From: CAYRYU01 sp964428355
GTDB taxonomy: Bacteria; Muiribacteriota; Ozemobacteria; Ozemobacterales; Ozemobacteraceae
DNA length: 64,000 nt
Direction of reading: 5' to 3'
NCBI GenBank assembly: GCA_964428355.1
Contig: CAYRYU010000021.1
Location: forward strand, 1-64,000
Positions 44,408-53,466 of this stretch are shown piece after piece. The stretch's first letter is position 1; each line of letters begins with the position of its first letter. The notes beneath the pieces are model-generated. The model ran no database searches and was not told where the DNA came from. It saw only the letters and a list, made by a program, of their open reading frames with translations. Both the position numbers and the translations under genes were made by a program.

Positions 44408-45811
44408 TCAAGCGGCTGATTTCGCGGGTTCCGAAGGCCCGACGGAGAAACGTTCATTCCCCACCAACAGGGAAATCACGAAACCCGCCGCAAGAACCGC
44501 TGCACCGGCATAGAATGTGTAAGTCGAAGCATCGACCGGATACTTGTCCTTGATCAAAGCCGCCATCTGGGGCCCCACGATTCCGGCGGCGGACCATGCG
44601 GTCAGGATGAACCCGTAAACGGTTGCCATCATCTTGGGGCCGAAAACATCCAGGACGAACGAGGGCATGGTGCCGAATCCTCCTCCGTAGCAGAGGAGGA
44701 TATAGCAGAACAAGAGCCCGAAGATCCAGGGATTACCGACGAACACCAGGGCAACGAACGCTGCGACCTGACTTCCCAATAGAATCCGGAAAGTTTGTGC
44801 CCGTCCGGTCTTGTCGGACAGGCCACCCCAGAAGAAGCGGCCCAGCCCGTTGAACAGAGAGGTGATCGCGATCAGCGTGGCACCGAAACCAGCGAGGGTC
44901 TTGGCCAGGGTTTCGAGCTTGGTCTTCTCATCCGCGGTCAGAATTTCCTTGTTCTGTTCCTTTCCCTCTTTTTCCTTCACCCGGAGGTCCTTTACTATCT
45001 GGTACTCCGCATCGCCCTTGATGTAGAGATCCTGGAGAAGGGGGGACTGGAACCCGATGATGGCGATTCCGGCTGCGATGTTGCAAAAGAAGATCAGCCA
45101 CATGAGCAGGAACTTCCCGGACATCAGGTAGGTGGAAGTTGGATGGATGACCTCTTCAACAGCTTGCCCGGAGGCATTTACCGGAGCGGCAGGGGGAGTG
45201 TAACCTTCGGGAACGAAACCCGCGGGGGGATTTTTTAGGAAGGAACCGATCGGGATCGTCAACACAAGGAAAATGACTCCGAGGTATCCGAAAACCTCAA
45301 CGAGGTTTCCTTTCGTATAATCCATCAGGAAAGGGGCGAAGATCTTCGACATCAGAAGGGCTCCAAGGCCGAACCCCATGACAACCATCCCCGTGATGAA
45401 CCCTTTCTTGTCCGGAAACCATTTCGCGGCGGTCGCCACGGGCGTGACATACCCCAACCCGAGTCCCGAGCCCCCGATGATGCCGTATCCGATGTAAAGC
45501 AGGACGAGAGATTTGATGTTGAGGGCGAAAGCCCCGATCAGATACCCAGTCCCGAAAAGGGCCCCGCCTGTCATGGCGAGTTTGGTGGGCCCTATCTTGG
45601 CGAGGTTGATTCCGCCCCAGGCTCCGGCGAGACCCAAAAAGCAGATGGCCGTGCTGAACGCCCACGCCACTTGTGTGTTGCTCCAGCCATAGGTTTCGCA
45701 AAGGGGCTTCTGGAAATAGCTCCACGCATAAACGGTTCCCAGGCAGAGTTGCATGAGAGTGCCCATGATGGCAACCAGCCATCGGTTAGGAGTGGTGTTT
45801 GTGTCCGTCAT
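44408..45811 (-). CDS. MFS transporter, oxalate/formate antiporter (OFA) family
   Basis: The 467-residue protein has about 12 membrane segments. It begins with the OFA-type pattern (NRWLVAIMGTLMQLCLGTVYAWSYFQKPL), followed by GIIGGSGLGLGYVTPVATAAKWFPDKKG. Family members exchange small carboxylates such as oxalate, formate or lactate. Its place between formate dehydrogenase and fdhD makes formate the best guess. A charged loop (RVKEKEGKEQNKEILTADEK) interrupts the middle. The ATG at 45811 follows GGGGGATT; an in-frame extension upstream is not conserved in character. Confidence 0.85.
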   Translation of the reverse strand: MTDTNTTPNRWLVAIMGTLMQLCLGTVYAWSYFQKPLCETYGWSNTQVAWAFSTAICFLGLAGAWGGINLAKIGPTKLAMTGGALFGTGYLIGAFALNIKSLVLLYIGYGIIGGSGLGLGYVTPVATAAKWFPDKKGFITGMVVMGFGLGALLMSKIFAPFLMDYTKGNLVEVFGYLGVIFLVLTIPIGSFLKNPPAGFVPEGYTPPAAPVNASGQAVEEVIHPTSTYLMSGKFLLMWLIFFCNIAAGIAIIGFQSPLLQDLYIKGDAEYQIVKDLRVKEKEGKEQNKEILTADEKTKLETLAKTLAGFGATLIAITSLFNGLGRFFWGGLSDKTGRAQTFRILLGSQVAAFVALVFVGNPWIFGLLFCYILLCYGGGFGTMPSFVLDVFGPKMMATVYGFILTAWSAAGIVGPQMAALIKDKYPVDASTYTFYAGAAVLAAGFVISLLVGNERFSVGPSEPAKSAA

Positions 45812-45881
45812 AGTAATCCCCCAGTTCCTTTGATATTTTCTGAAGTTTCCACGGGCAAAACCTTGAATCAAAACTCCAGGG

Positions 45882-45910
45882 ATTGTATTGTTTTGGGAAA
45901 GATTTCGCAA
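45882..45910 (-). promoter_or_regulatory. Promoter of the OFA-family transporter
   Basis: On the minus strand TTGCGA and TACAAT are separated by 17 bases, 70 bases before the ATG. The divergent fdhD gene starts about 170 bases on the other side. Confidence 0.55.
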
Positions 45911-46077
45911 CCCAACCCGAGGAAATTTTTCCGAAAAAGGCGCGGAAATCTCGAATTTCCTGGGAAAACCACGGAAAATTGGCAAAAAGTGAAGATTTTC
46001 GATCAATGATCCGGTTATTTCGTTTTCTCATTCCTCCTCAACACTGACCGGAATGAAGCATTCCTGGAGGGCCTTTG

Positions 46078-46902
46078 ATGGATTCCGCTGACCTGCTCCG
46101 CCCAGACGCCATCGAACAGCTCGAGATCCGACGATTCGAGGCGGGTAGATTCTCTCATCGTTCGGAGCCTGTCGTCAGGGAGAGCCGGATTTCAGTTTTC
46201 GTCGATGGTCGTGAAATGGTGCGCCTCCTCGCACTCCCAATTCATATCGAAGAACTCGTGACCGGCTTCCTTTTGAATGAATGCATGATCCACGAACGGG
46301 AAGAGATCCTGGATATCTCGTTCAATCCCAGATCGATGTCGGCTGAAGTCAGGCTGGCCAAGAAACGAGAGCTCCCTCCAATCGATCCCGTCCGATCTAT
46401 CACAAGCGGATGCGGAAAGGGGGTCACCTTCGTATCCCCGTTGGGCTCCCCCTTTTTCCCCCCGATTCCAGAGTCGAAACCAGTTCATCCCAGGGCTATC
46501 GTCGACATTATGAGGAAGGTACAGAAAAGCTCGGCCCTCTTCCGGGAAACTGGGGGGGTGCATTCCGCCTCGGTCTGGGAGATGGGAGAAGCCCTCTTCT
46601 CCGCCGACGATATCGGCCGCCACAATGCGGTCGACAAGGTTCTGGGCTGGCTCCTGCAATCGGGGAAGATCACATCCGAAAGCGACCGGGAGAATTCCCG
46701 CATCCTGACGACAACCGGCAGGCTTTCCTCAGAAATCGTATCCAAAGCGGTGCGGGGCAGGATTCCGATCCTGGTCTCCCCTTCAGCTCCCACCTCGGCG
46801 GCCGTCCAGCTTGGTGGCGCCCTTGGAGTAACGATCATAGGGTTCGCGAGGGGGGAGCGGTTCAACGTTTACACCCACCCCGAACGCATCCTGGAATCAT
46901 GA
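46078..46902 (+). CDS. fdhD: Formate dehydrogenase accessory sulfurtransferase FdhD
   Basis: The 274-residue protein is FdhD, which passes sulfur to the Mo/W-bis-MGD cofactor of formate dehydrogenases. Recognisable parts are HIEELVTGFLLNECMI, GGVHSASVW, DDIGRHNAVDKVLG and SAPTSAAVQL. The active-site loop is TSGCGKG, with one cysteine where many relatives have a CxxC pair. GGAGGG precedes the ATG at 46078. It overlaps mobA by four bases (ATGA), linking two cofactor genes. Confidence 0.92.
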   Translation: MDSADLLRPDAIEQLEIRRFEAGRFSHRSEPVVRESRISVFVDGREMVRLLALPIHIEELVTGFLLNECMIHEREEILDISFNPRSMSAEVRLAKKRELPPIDPVRSITSGCGKGVTFVSPLGSPFFPPIPESKPVHPRAIVDIMRKVQKSSALFRETGGVHSASVWEMGEALFSADDIGRHNAVDKVLGWLLQSGKITSESDRENSRILTTTGRLSSEIVSKAVRGRIPILVSPSAPTSAAVQLGGALGVTIIGFARGERFNVYTHPERILES

Positions 46903-47504
46903 CTTCCCTCCCGGACACCCTGAAGGCGATCATCCTGGCAGGCGGGACCAGCACGAGAATGGGATCTCCAAAGGCCCTGCTGGATTGGAAGGGAACCCCG
47001 CTCTGGCTGCACATCGTGAGAATCATCTCCCCGTTGCCGGCGAAGACCATGATTGTGGGTTTTCCGAAAGACCCTACGTCCCAGGATCTCACCCATGCAG
47101 CTTTCCAGGAAGATCCGCTGGGCATCGGACCATTGGGGGGACTTGCAACAGGCCTGAAGGGAATCGACTCCTCCAAAGCTTTCGTAATGGCTTGCGACAT
47201 GCCTTTCGTCACCAGGAAAGCGATCCTCGAACTGTGGAAAAAATCGGATGGGTTCGATGTCGTTATCCCCAAAACCTCTGACGGCTTCCACCCGTTGTTT
47301 GCGGTCTATTCCAGGGATTGCCTTCCGGCGATCGAAAAGGCGCTGCGTGCCGGACAACGACACCTGCGTTCCTTTTTCCCTGGATTGAAAATCCTGGAGA
47401 TCCCAATCTCCGATGAAGATCGTGAGTGGAAAAAGGTGCTCTTCAACATCAACACCCCGGATGATTTTGCCCGTGCACTCGATCAGGATGAGATTTCCCC
47501 TTGA
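46899..47504 (+). CDS. mobA: Molybdenum cofactor guanylyltransferase
   Basis: The 201-residue protein matches MobA, which attaches GMP to molybdopterin to make the bis-MGD cofactor used by FdhA. It shows the nucleotide-binding start AIILAGGTSTRMGSPKALLDW, then GPLGGLATGL, ACDMPFV and FNINTPDD near the end. Translation is coupled to fdhD through ATGA. Confidence 0.92.
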   Translation: MTSLPDTLKAIILAGGTSTRMGSPKALLDWKGTPLWLHIVRIISPLPAKTMIVGFPKDPTSQDLTHAAFQEDPLGIGPLGGLATGLKGIDSSKAFVMACDMPFVTRKAILELWKKSDGFDVVIPKTSDGFHPLFAVYSRDCLPAIEKALRAGQRHLRSFFPGLKILEIPISDEDREWKKVLFNINTPDDFARALDQDEISP

Positions 47505-47535
47505 CTCCAAGGATTTTCTCGGGTAGATTTGCCCC

Positions 47536-47564
47536 TTGTCAATAATCCTTAACATGGGTATCGT
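47536..47564 (+). promoter_or_regulatory. Possible promoter of the porin gene
   Basis: TTGTCA (47536-47541) and TATCGT (47559-47564) are separated by 17 bases, 108 bases before the GTG start. The -10 box is imperfect. Confidence 0.35.
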
Positions 47565-47672
47565 GAGCGGACTTGTTGAATCCGGTTCGGGTTGGATCCG
47601 GTTCGTTTGGATCGGTCGAATTTATGCCCTCTCGAGGGATTGGTCGCCCCAAATCTGTTTTCGGAGGTTGTC

Positions 47673-49067
47673 GTGAGGAAGTTATTTTTCCTGGTTCTCG
47701 TCGGTTCTCTTTTTTCGGTGGCAGGGACGGGGTTTGCCCAGACGGATCCCTCCCTTTCGGACCAGTTCGACCGGTTGCGGAGCGAAAACGCCGAACTGCG
47801 GGAACGCATAGAGATGCTCGAGCGCAACCTTCAAGACCTTTCCACGAAGCTCGACAAGGCTCCCACCCCCGCACCGGCGCCGGCCCCCGAAAAGAAGGGC
47901 AAGCCAGCCGAAAAACCCTCGATGAAATCGAAGTATGACATAGACATGTACGGTTACGTAAAGCTGGATTCCTCCGTCGACAGCTCCAGGAGCGAGACCG
48001 GGAACTTCATGAAATGGGTGTACCCCGAAAACGTCAACGGGGGTGACCGGCAGTATTCGATGACGGCGAACCAGACCCGCTTCGGGTTCAAGTTCGCAGG
48101 TCCCACCGCCGGAAACGCGAAGGTCTCCGGGAACGTCGAGCTCGAAGGATACGGCCCCAACGGAACCGAAAACAAGGGGAACATCGGCATTCGTCACGCA
48201 TATTTCCAGGTCGATTGGCCGAAGAGCGATTTCCAACTTCTCGGCGGGCAGACCTCGGATGTCATCTCCCCGTTGTTTCCAAGCACCCTGAATTATTCGG
48301 TCGCTTGGTGGGCCGGAAACATCGGGGTCAGACGGGCACAGCTGCGCCTGACCAAGGGAATCAAGCTCGGGGAGAAATCCAAGTTGACCCTCCAGGGGGC
48401 TGCGGGCCGCGTCGTCGGAGATGTCGGCCCCTTCACGCGCAAGGCGGGAGACTCGGGTGAGGACTCCGGAAGCCCCAGCTTCCAAGGGCGTGTTGCGGTC
48501 TCCTTTCCCACCTTCAAGAAACTCCAGGGGGCCGTTGGCTTCTCCGGCCACACCTCGGAGGAGGAATACGATTTCAATGCCGCTGGCCTCAACAAGCGCA
48601 TCAAGAGCCGGTCAAACTGCTGGGACGTTTCCCTTCCCATCTGCGACTGGCTGGGTCTGAAGGGTGAAACCTGGCACGGCCAGAACGTCGACGATTATTT
48701 CGGAGGAATCGGCCAGGGAATCCTGGTTTCCTCCACCGGATCCGGAACCGTAGTCAATGCCACCGGGTTCGGCGGAACCTTCCAGAAAGCCGAGGCGATC
48801 GAGGGAAAAGGCGGCTGGGTCGAGGCCTCATTCGGACCTTTCAAGAACTGGCGCTTCAGTCTGGGCTGTTCCTCCGACGATCCGGATGACCGCGACCTTC
48901 CCGCATCCGCCCGAACCAAGAACTCCGCACGGTGGTTCACCGTCCTCCACGACCTGAACGAAGCGGTCCAGATCGGAGTCGAACTCTCGAAATGGAAGAC
49001 GAGTTACAAGAATGGAACAAATGGCGAGAACAACCGGTTCCAGACTTCGCTGATCTACAAGTTCTAA
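47673..49067 (+). CDS. Outer-membrane porin-like beta-barrel protein
   Basis: About 464 residues. A signal peptide (RKLFFLVLVGSLFSVAGTGFAQ) is followed by a coiled-coil trimerisation-type stretch (FDRLRSENAELRERIEMLERNLQDL), a Pro/Ala linker, and a beta-rich barrel ending in Phe (SLIYKF), as outer-membrane proteins do. YGYVKLDSSVD and NQTRFGFKF are porin-like strands. This points to a two-membrane envelope. The start is GTG at 47673, with GGAGG five bases upstream. Substrates are unknown. Confidence 0.85.
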   Translation: MRKLFFLVLVGSLFSVAGTGFAQTDPSLSDQFDRLRSENAELRERIEMLERNLQDLSTKLDKAPTPAPAPAPEKKGKPAEKPSMKSKYDIDMYGYVKLDSSVDSSRSETGNFMKWVYPENVNGGDRQYSMTANQTRFGFKFAGPTAGNAKVSGNVELEGYGPNGTENKGNIGIRHAYFQVDWPKSDFQLLGGQTSDVISPLFPSTLNYSVAWWAGNIGVRRAQLRLTKGIKLGEKSKLTLQGAAGRVVGDVGPFTRKAGDSGEDSGSPSFQGRVAVSFPTFKKLQGAVGFSGHTSEEEYDFNAAGLNKRIKSRSNCWDVSLPICDWLGLKGETWHGQNVDDYFGGIGQGILVSSTGSGTVVNATGFGGTFQKAEAIEGKGGWVEASFGPFKNWRFSLGCSSDDPDDRDLPASARTKNSARWFTVLHDLNEAVQIGVELSKWKTSYKNGTNGENNRFQTSLIYKF

Positions 49068-49099
49068 GGCTTACCCTCAACCGGAGCCCCGCTCAAAGG

Positions 49100-49128
49100 A
49101 CGTCCCCCCAAATCTGGGGGGACGTTTT
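49100..49128 (+). terminator. Terminator of the porin gene
   Basis: An 11-bp perfect stem (ACGTCCCCCCA / TGGGGGGACGT, four-base loop) is followed by TTT, 32 bases past the stop. Confidence 0.75.
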
Positions 49129-49189
49129 CATTTGCGGGGAATTTCTCCCCACAAGCCTTTTAAAAAGAAGGTTTTACGGCAAAAAGCGG

Positions 49190-49218
49190 TTGCATCCGCC
49201 GCCGGAAAGTGATATTTT
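49190..49218 (+). promoter_or_regulatory. Promoter of receiver and hydrogenase operon 2
   Basis: TTGCAT (49190-49195) and TATTTT (49213-49218) are separated by 17 bases, 66 bases before the receiver ATG. Confidence 0.5.
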
Positions 49219-49284
49219 TCGCAAACGCGATCTTGGGTTTTCCATTTCACGCAAAAACCAATTTCAACAGCGAGGGAAAGATCA

Positions 49285-49650
49285 ATGAAGATAGTGCTCC
49301 TTGTAGATGACGACCGGGATTTCGTCGAAATCAACCGTACCCTCCTCGAGAAGGCCGGGTACAAAGTGGTCTGCGGGTACAACCCCAAGGAGGGGATGGA
49401 CCTCCTGAAAAAGGAGAAGCCCGACCTCATGATCCTCGACGTGATGATGGAGGAGCCGGACGACGGGTTCGCTCTGGCCCAGAAGATCCGGAAAGAGGGG
49501 AACAAGGTCCCCATCATCATGTTGACCGCGATCAGCAAGATCTCGGGAATGAAGTTCGGCAAGGACAAGGAAATGGTCCCCGTGAACGAGTTCTTCGAGA
49601 AACCCGTTGCCGCTGACAAGCTGCTGGCAGCCATCAAGAAATACGTCTGA
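49285..49650 (+). CDS. Lone receiver-domain response regulator heading hydrogenase operon 2
   Basis: The 121-residue receiver has no output domain: VLLVDDDRDF, acceptor Asp in MILDVMMEEPDDGF, IMLTA and FEKPVAADK. GAGGGAAAG lies before the ATG. The hydC gene follows 16 bases later, so the receiver is part of the hydrogenase transcript. It shares the MM-x5-GF stretch with the two other lone receivers of the window. Confidence 0.87.
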   Translation: MKIVLLVDDDRDFVEINRTLLEKAGYKVVCGYNPKEGMDLLKKEKPDLMILDVMMEEPDDGFALAQKIRKEGNKVPIIMLTAISKISGMKFGKDKEMVPVNEFFEKPVAADKLLAAIKKYV

Positions 49651-49666
49651 GACCAGGAGGACAGAA

Positions 49667-50185
49667 ATGCTCGCTTCCGAAAAAGACCAACTACAGCACG
49701 CAATCCAGACCATCGCGAAGGAACACCAGAACAGGCGGAGCGGTTTGCTTCCGGTTTTGCAGCACATACAGAAGGAATTCAGGTATATATCGCCCGAGGC
49801 GATGCAGGAAGTCGCCGACGCTTTCAACATCCATCCGGTTGAAGTCCATGGAGTCGTGAGCTTCTATTCCTTTCTTACCTGCGAAAAGAAGGGGAAGTTC
49901 ATCATCCGCCTCTGCCAGACGATTTCCTGCGACATGGCGGGGAAGCGGACCCTTGCCCGGCAGCTCGAAACCGAGCTGGGGATCAAGTTCGGCCAGACGA
50001 CCAAAGACGGGATGTTCACCCTGGAGTATACCAACTGCCTTGGAATGTGCGACCAGGGGCCTGCGATGCTGGTGAACGACGAAGTCTACACGAAGGTCAC
50101 TCCCGAGAGCGTTTCGGAAATCATCGAATCCTACGTCAAGAAGTTCGGTGCCCATGTCACACATCATCAAGGAGCTGAGAAATGA
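49667..50185 (+). CDS. hydC: [FeFe]-hydrogenase 2, NuoE-type [2Fe-2S] subunit (HydC)
   Basis: The 172-residue subunit has all four ligands in place (LCQTISC, NCLGMC) and the typical N-terminal helical region (LPVLQHIQKEFRYISPEAMQEVADAF). CAGGAGG precedes the ATG at 49667. It overlaps the next gene by four bases. It partners the flavin subunit of hydrogenase 2. Confidence 0.92.
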   Translation: MLASEKDQLQHAIQTIAKEHQNRRSGLLPVLQHIQKEFRYISPEAMQEVADAFNIHPVEVHGVVSFYSFLTCEKKGKFIIRLCQTISCDMAGKRTLARQLETELGIKFGQTTKDGMFTLEYTNCLGMCDQGPAMLVNDEVYTKVTPESVSEIIESYVKKFGAHVTHHQGAEK

Positions 50186-51369
50186 CCGCAGAAAAGAACG
50201 AAAAGATCCTTCTCGTTCATTGTGATGTCAAGAAGATCCTCAAGGACGCGCTCGCGAAGGAGCGGGTCGACATCATCCAGACCATCCGCGATTCCGGCCT
50301 GAAGGGCCGCGGCGGAGCGGGATTCCCCACCGGCGTGAAATGGAACCTTGCCGCTTCCGCCCAGGGTGACCGCAAGTTCGTCATCTGCAACGCTGACGAG
50401 GGTGAGCCTGGCACATTCAAGGACCGGGTCCTTCTCAGCGATTATGCGGAAAACCTTTTCGGCGGAATGATCCTTGCCGGATACGCAATCAAGGCCGGGG
50501 AAGGGATCATCTACCTTCGCGGCGAGTATGAGTATCTCGTCGCGGGCCTCACTGAGAAGCTCGCGAAGTTCCGGAAAGAAGGCCTTCTCGGGAAGGACGT
50601 GGCCGGCAAGAAGGGCTTCGACTTCGACATCCGCATCCAGATGGGCTGCGGGGCTTACGTCTGCGGCGAGGAAACCGCCCTGATCGAGAGCCTCGAGGGG
50701 CATCGCGGCGAACCCCGCAACCGCCCTCCATTCCCTGTCACCGTCGGTTTTCTTGGCTGTCCGACCGCGGTCAACAATGTCGAGACCTTCATCACGGCTC
50801 TCCGTGTCGCGGAAAGGGGGGCTGACTGGTTCAAGAAGTTCGGAACCGAGAAGTCGGCGGGAACGAAGCTGTTCAGCGTCTCCGGCGACTGCGGGAAACC
50901 CGGCGTCTACGAGTTCCCCTTCGGGATCTCGGTCAAGGATCTCCTCCAGAAGGTGGAGGGGGAGAATGCCAAGGCGGTCCAGGTCGGCGGGGCATCCGGA
51001 AGGTGCGTTGCACGTTCCGAGTTCGCCTCCACACTCGCTTTCGAGGACATCCCTACCGGCGGCTCGATCATCGTTTTCGGACCCGAACGCGACATGCTCG
51101 AGGTCGCGAAGAACTTCATGGAGTTCTTCGTCGAAGAGTCCTGCGGTCAGTGCACACCCTGCCGGTACGGCACGGAAACGATCCTGGAAGGGATCCATCT
51201 CCTCGAAAAGGGAAAATGTTCCGTCAGATACCTGAAGGAGCTCCTCTCCCTGGGCGAGACGATGCAGATCGCGAGCAAATGCGGACTGGGGCAGAGCGCT
51301 CCGAACGCTTTCATTTCCATCATCCAGAACTTCAAGCATGAGATTTTCCGCGGGGCTCATGCGGAGTGA
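50182..51369 (+). CDS. hydB: [FeFe]-hydrogenase 2, short NuoF-type flavin subunit (HydB)
   Basis: The 395-residue protein is a bare NuoF core: FMN/NAD segment GLKGRGGAGFPTGVKW and CNADEGEPGTFKDR, an SLBB-like part and the [4Fe-4S] site SCGQCTPCRYG with SKCGLG. It lacks the N-terminal [2Fe-2S] domain and the C-terminal two-cluster ferredoxin domain found in the hydrogenase 1 counterpart. Electron transfer may therefore differ, for example NADH-only and not bifurcating. Confidence 0.93.
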   Translation: MTAEKNEKILLVHCDVKKILKDALAKERVDIIQTIRDSGLKGRGGAGFPTGVKWNLAASAQGDRKFVICNADEGEPGTFKDRVLLSDYAENLFGGMILAGYAIKAGEGIIYLRGEYEYLVAGLTEKLAKFRKEGLLGKDVAGKKGFDFDIRIQMGCGAYVCGEETALIESLEGHRGEPRNRPPFPVTVGFLGCPTAVNNVETFITALRVAERGADWFKKFGTEKSAGTKLFSVSGDCGKPGVYEFPFGISVKDLLQKVEGENAKAVQVGGASGRCVARSEFASTLAFEDIPTGGSIIVFGPERDMLEVAKNFMEFFVEESCGQCTPCRYGTETILEGIHLLEKGKCSVRYLKELLSLGETMQIASKCGLGQSAPNAFISIIQNFKHEIFRGAHAE

Positions 51370-51389
51370 AGCATAGCGAGGAAGAAAAC

Positions 51390-53336
51390 ATGGACAAGAA
51401 AACCCCAACCACCGAAAATCATGATTCCAACCGGGCCCCACTCAGCCAGAGAAAGTTCCGCATGCCCGAGATCAAGGACGACAAAGCCCACGGCGCGAAG
51501 GTCAAGGTGACCATCGACGAACAGGAGGTCGAGGTACCCTTCGGTTCGACCATCCTCGAGGCGGCCGCGCGTGCCAACATCGTCATCCCGACCCTGTGCT
51601 ACCATGAAGACCTTTGCGTCGCCGGAGTCTGCCGGGTTTGCGTGGTGGAAATCGAGGGCCAGCGAACCCTCCAGGCCGCTTGCGCGTTTCCCGTGACCGG
51701 GCCGATGAAGATCAGCACCTATTCGGCCAAGGTCCGCAGAGCCCGCCGCCACAACCTCGACCTTATGCTCAAGCACCACTACGGCGAATGCTACTCCTGC
51801 GTCCGGAACAACAACTGCGAACTGCAGCGCCTCGCGAAGGAATACGGTGTCGATTTCTACCGGTTCGGACACCCTGACAAGCCCTCCAAGGAGATCGACA
51901 AGTCCAGTTACAGCGTCGTTCGGGACATGAACAAATGCATCCTGTGCCGTCGCTGCGTCCGCACATGCATCGACCTACAGGAAGTGGGGGTTCTCGAAGC
52001 CGTCAACCGGGGTCCCAAGACCGAGATCGCCACGTTCATGGACATGCCCCTGGGCGACGTCGTCTGCATCAACTGCGGCCAGTGCATCAACCGCTGCCCC
52101 GTTGGAGCCCTCCACGCGAAGGATCCGAGTGACGAGATCTGGGCCGCCATCGACGATCCGAAGAAACACGTCGTCATCCAGACCGCTCCGAGCCCCCGGG
52201 CCGCCATAGGCGAGTGCTTCGGCCTCCAGCCCGGAATCTCGGTCACCCGACAGCTCAATACCGCCCTCCGCCGCGCTGGATTCGACAAGGTTTTCGACAC
52301 GAACTTCACCGCCGACCTGACCATTCTCGAGGAAGCCACCGAGCTCCTGATCCGACTCAAGAAGGCCCTCGTCGACAAGGACAAGAGCGCGTTACTTCCC
52401 CAGTTCACCTCCTGTTCCCCGGGCTGGGTCAAATTCCTCGAGCACTTCTACCCCGAATTCATTGGCAACCTGTCTTCCTGCAAGAGCCCGCAGCAGATGT
52501 TCGGTTCCCTCATCAAGACCTGGTACGCAGAGATGGCCAGGATCGATCCCAAGGACATCGTGACGGTTGCGCTCATGCCCTGCAGCGCAAAGAAATACGA
52601 ATGCAACCGGCCCGAGATGAATGCAAGCGGTTTCAAGGACGTCGACTACGGCCTGACCTCCCGTGAACTTGCGCAGATGATCATGGAAGCAGGACTGGAC
52701 CTTCCCAACCTTCCCCCCACCAATTTCGACGATCCGATCGGGGAAGCGACCGGCGCAGGGCTGATCTTCGGCGCTACGGGTGGCGTCATGGAAGCCGCGC
52801 TTCGCAGTGCGGTAGAGATCGTGACCGGGGTCAAGACCGAGAACCTGTTCAAGAACCTCGATATCACCCCTCTTCGCGGTTTCGAGGGGATCCGCTACGT
52901 GGAACTGCCGATCGAGAAGACCGTTGCGGTCCCGGAACTGCTCCACCACGCCCTTCCCGGAATCAAGGATTTCGGTTTCCTGAAGGGAGCCGTGTTGAAG
53001 GTCGCCGTCGCCCATGGCACGGCCAACGCCCGCAAGGTCATGGAAGACATCAAAGCGGGCGGGAAATTCAGCGAATGCCACTTCATCGAGTTCATGGCAT
53101 GCCCCGGCGGATGCCTCGGAGGAGGCGGACAGCCCATTCCGACTTCGCCTGCCATCCGCGAAGCCCGCGCCAAGGCGATCTACGACGAAGAAAAGACCCT
53201 CTATTCCCGGAAATCCCACGAGAACCCCACCGTCACGAAGATCTACGGGGAGTTCCTCAAGGAAGGTCCCTGCGGGCACAAATCCCACGAACTTCTCCAC
53301 ACTCATTACGTCAAGCGTGGAAAGAAGATCGTCTGA
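51390..53336 (+). CDS. hydA: [FeFe]-hydrogenase 2, catalytic subunit (HydA)
   Basis: The 648-residue subunit has a [2Fe-2S] domain (CYHEDLCVAGVCRVC), a His-ligated cluster (HYGECYSCVRNNNC), two [4Fe-4S] motifs (CILCRRCVRTC, CINCGQCINRCP) and the H-domain. The H-cluster motifs are TSCSPGW, MPCSAKKYE and MACPGGCLGGGGQP. As in hydrogenase 1, the residue after the first H-cluster Cys is Ser. It is about 80 residues longer than hydrogenase 1, through a longer N-terminal tail and an insert before the third motif (PIEKTVAVPELLHHALPG). The ATG at 51390 follows GAGGAAG. Metabolic role: H2 production or uptake with NAD(H). Confidence 0.95.
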   Translation: MDKKTPTTENHDSNRAPLSQRKFRMPEIKDDKAHGAKVKVTIDEQEVEVPFGSTILEAAARANIVIPTLCYHEDLCVAGVCRVCVVEIEGQRTLQAACAFPVTGPMKISTYSAKVRRARRHNLDLMLKHHYGECYSCVRNNNCELQRLAKEYGVDFYRFGHPDKPSKEIDKSSYSVVRDMNKCILCRRCVRTCIDLQEVGVLEAVNRGPKTEIATFMDMPLGDVVCINCGQCINRCPVGALHAKDPSDEIWAAIDDPKKHVVIQTAPSPRAAIGECFGLQPGISVTRQLNTALRRAGFDKVFDTNFTADLTILEEATELLIRLKKALVDKDKSALLPQFTSCSPGWVKFLEHFYPEFIGNLSSCKSPQQMFGSLIKTWYAEMARIDPKDIVTVALMPCSAKKYECNRPEMNASGFKDVDYGLTSRELAQMIMEAGLDLPNLPPTNFDDPIGEATGAGLIFGATGGVMEAALRSAVEIVTGVKTENLFKNLDITPLRGFEGIRYVELPIEKTVAVPELLHHALPGIKDFGFLKGAVLKVAVAHGTANARKVMEDIKAGGKFSECHFIEFMACPGGCLGGGGQPIPTSPAIREARAKAIYDEEKTLYSRKSHENPTVTKIYGEFLKEGPCGHKSHELLHTHYVKRGKKIV

Positions 53337-53353
53337 TCTCCTCTGGTAAGAGG

Positions 53354-53387
53354 CGGAGGGCTCGAAAACGGGCCCTCCGTTTTTTTT
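53354..53387 (+). terminator. Terminator of hydrogenase operon 2
   Basis: An 8-bp stem (CGGAGGGC / GCCCTCCG) is followed by eight T. Confidence 0.9.
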
Positions 53388-53466
53388 CGGAAAATTTCCA
53401 TCCGGGATGAAACATTTCGGGAAGATCGCAGGTATTATGGTCAAAAGTCACCGAAAGGAGACAAAC

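Noticed and set aside
45812..46006. A 65-residue N-terminal extension of the OFA-family transporter
   Set aside because: The extension covers the predicted promoter and has no transporter character; the ATG at 45811 directly precedes the first membrane segment and has GGGGG before it.
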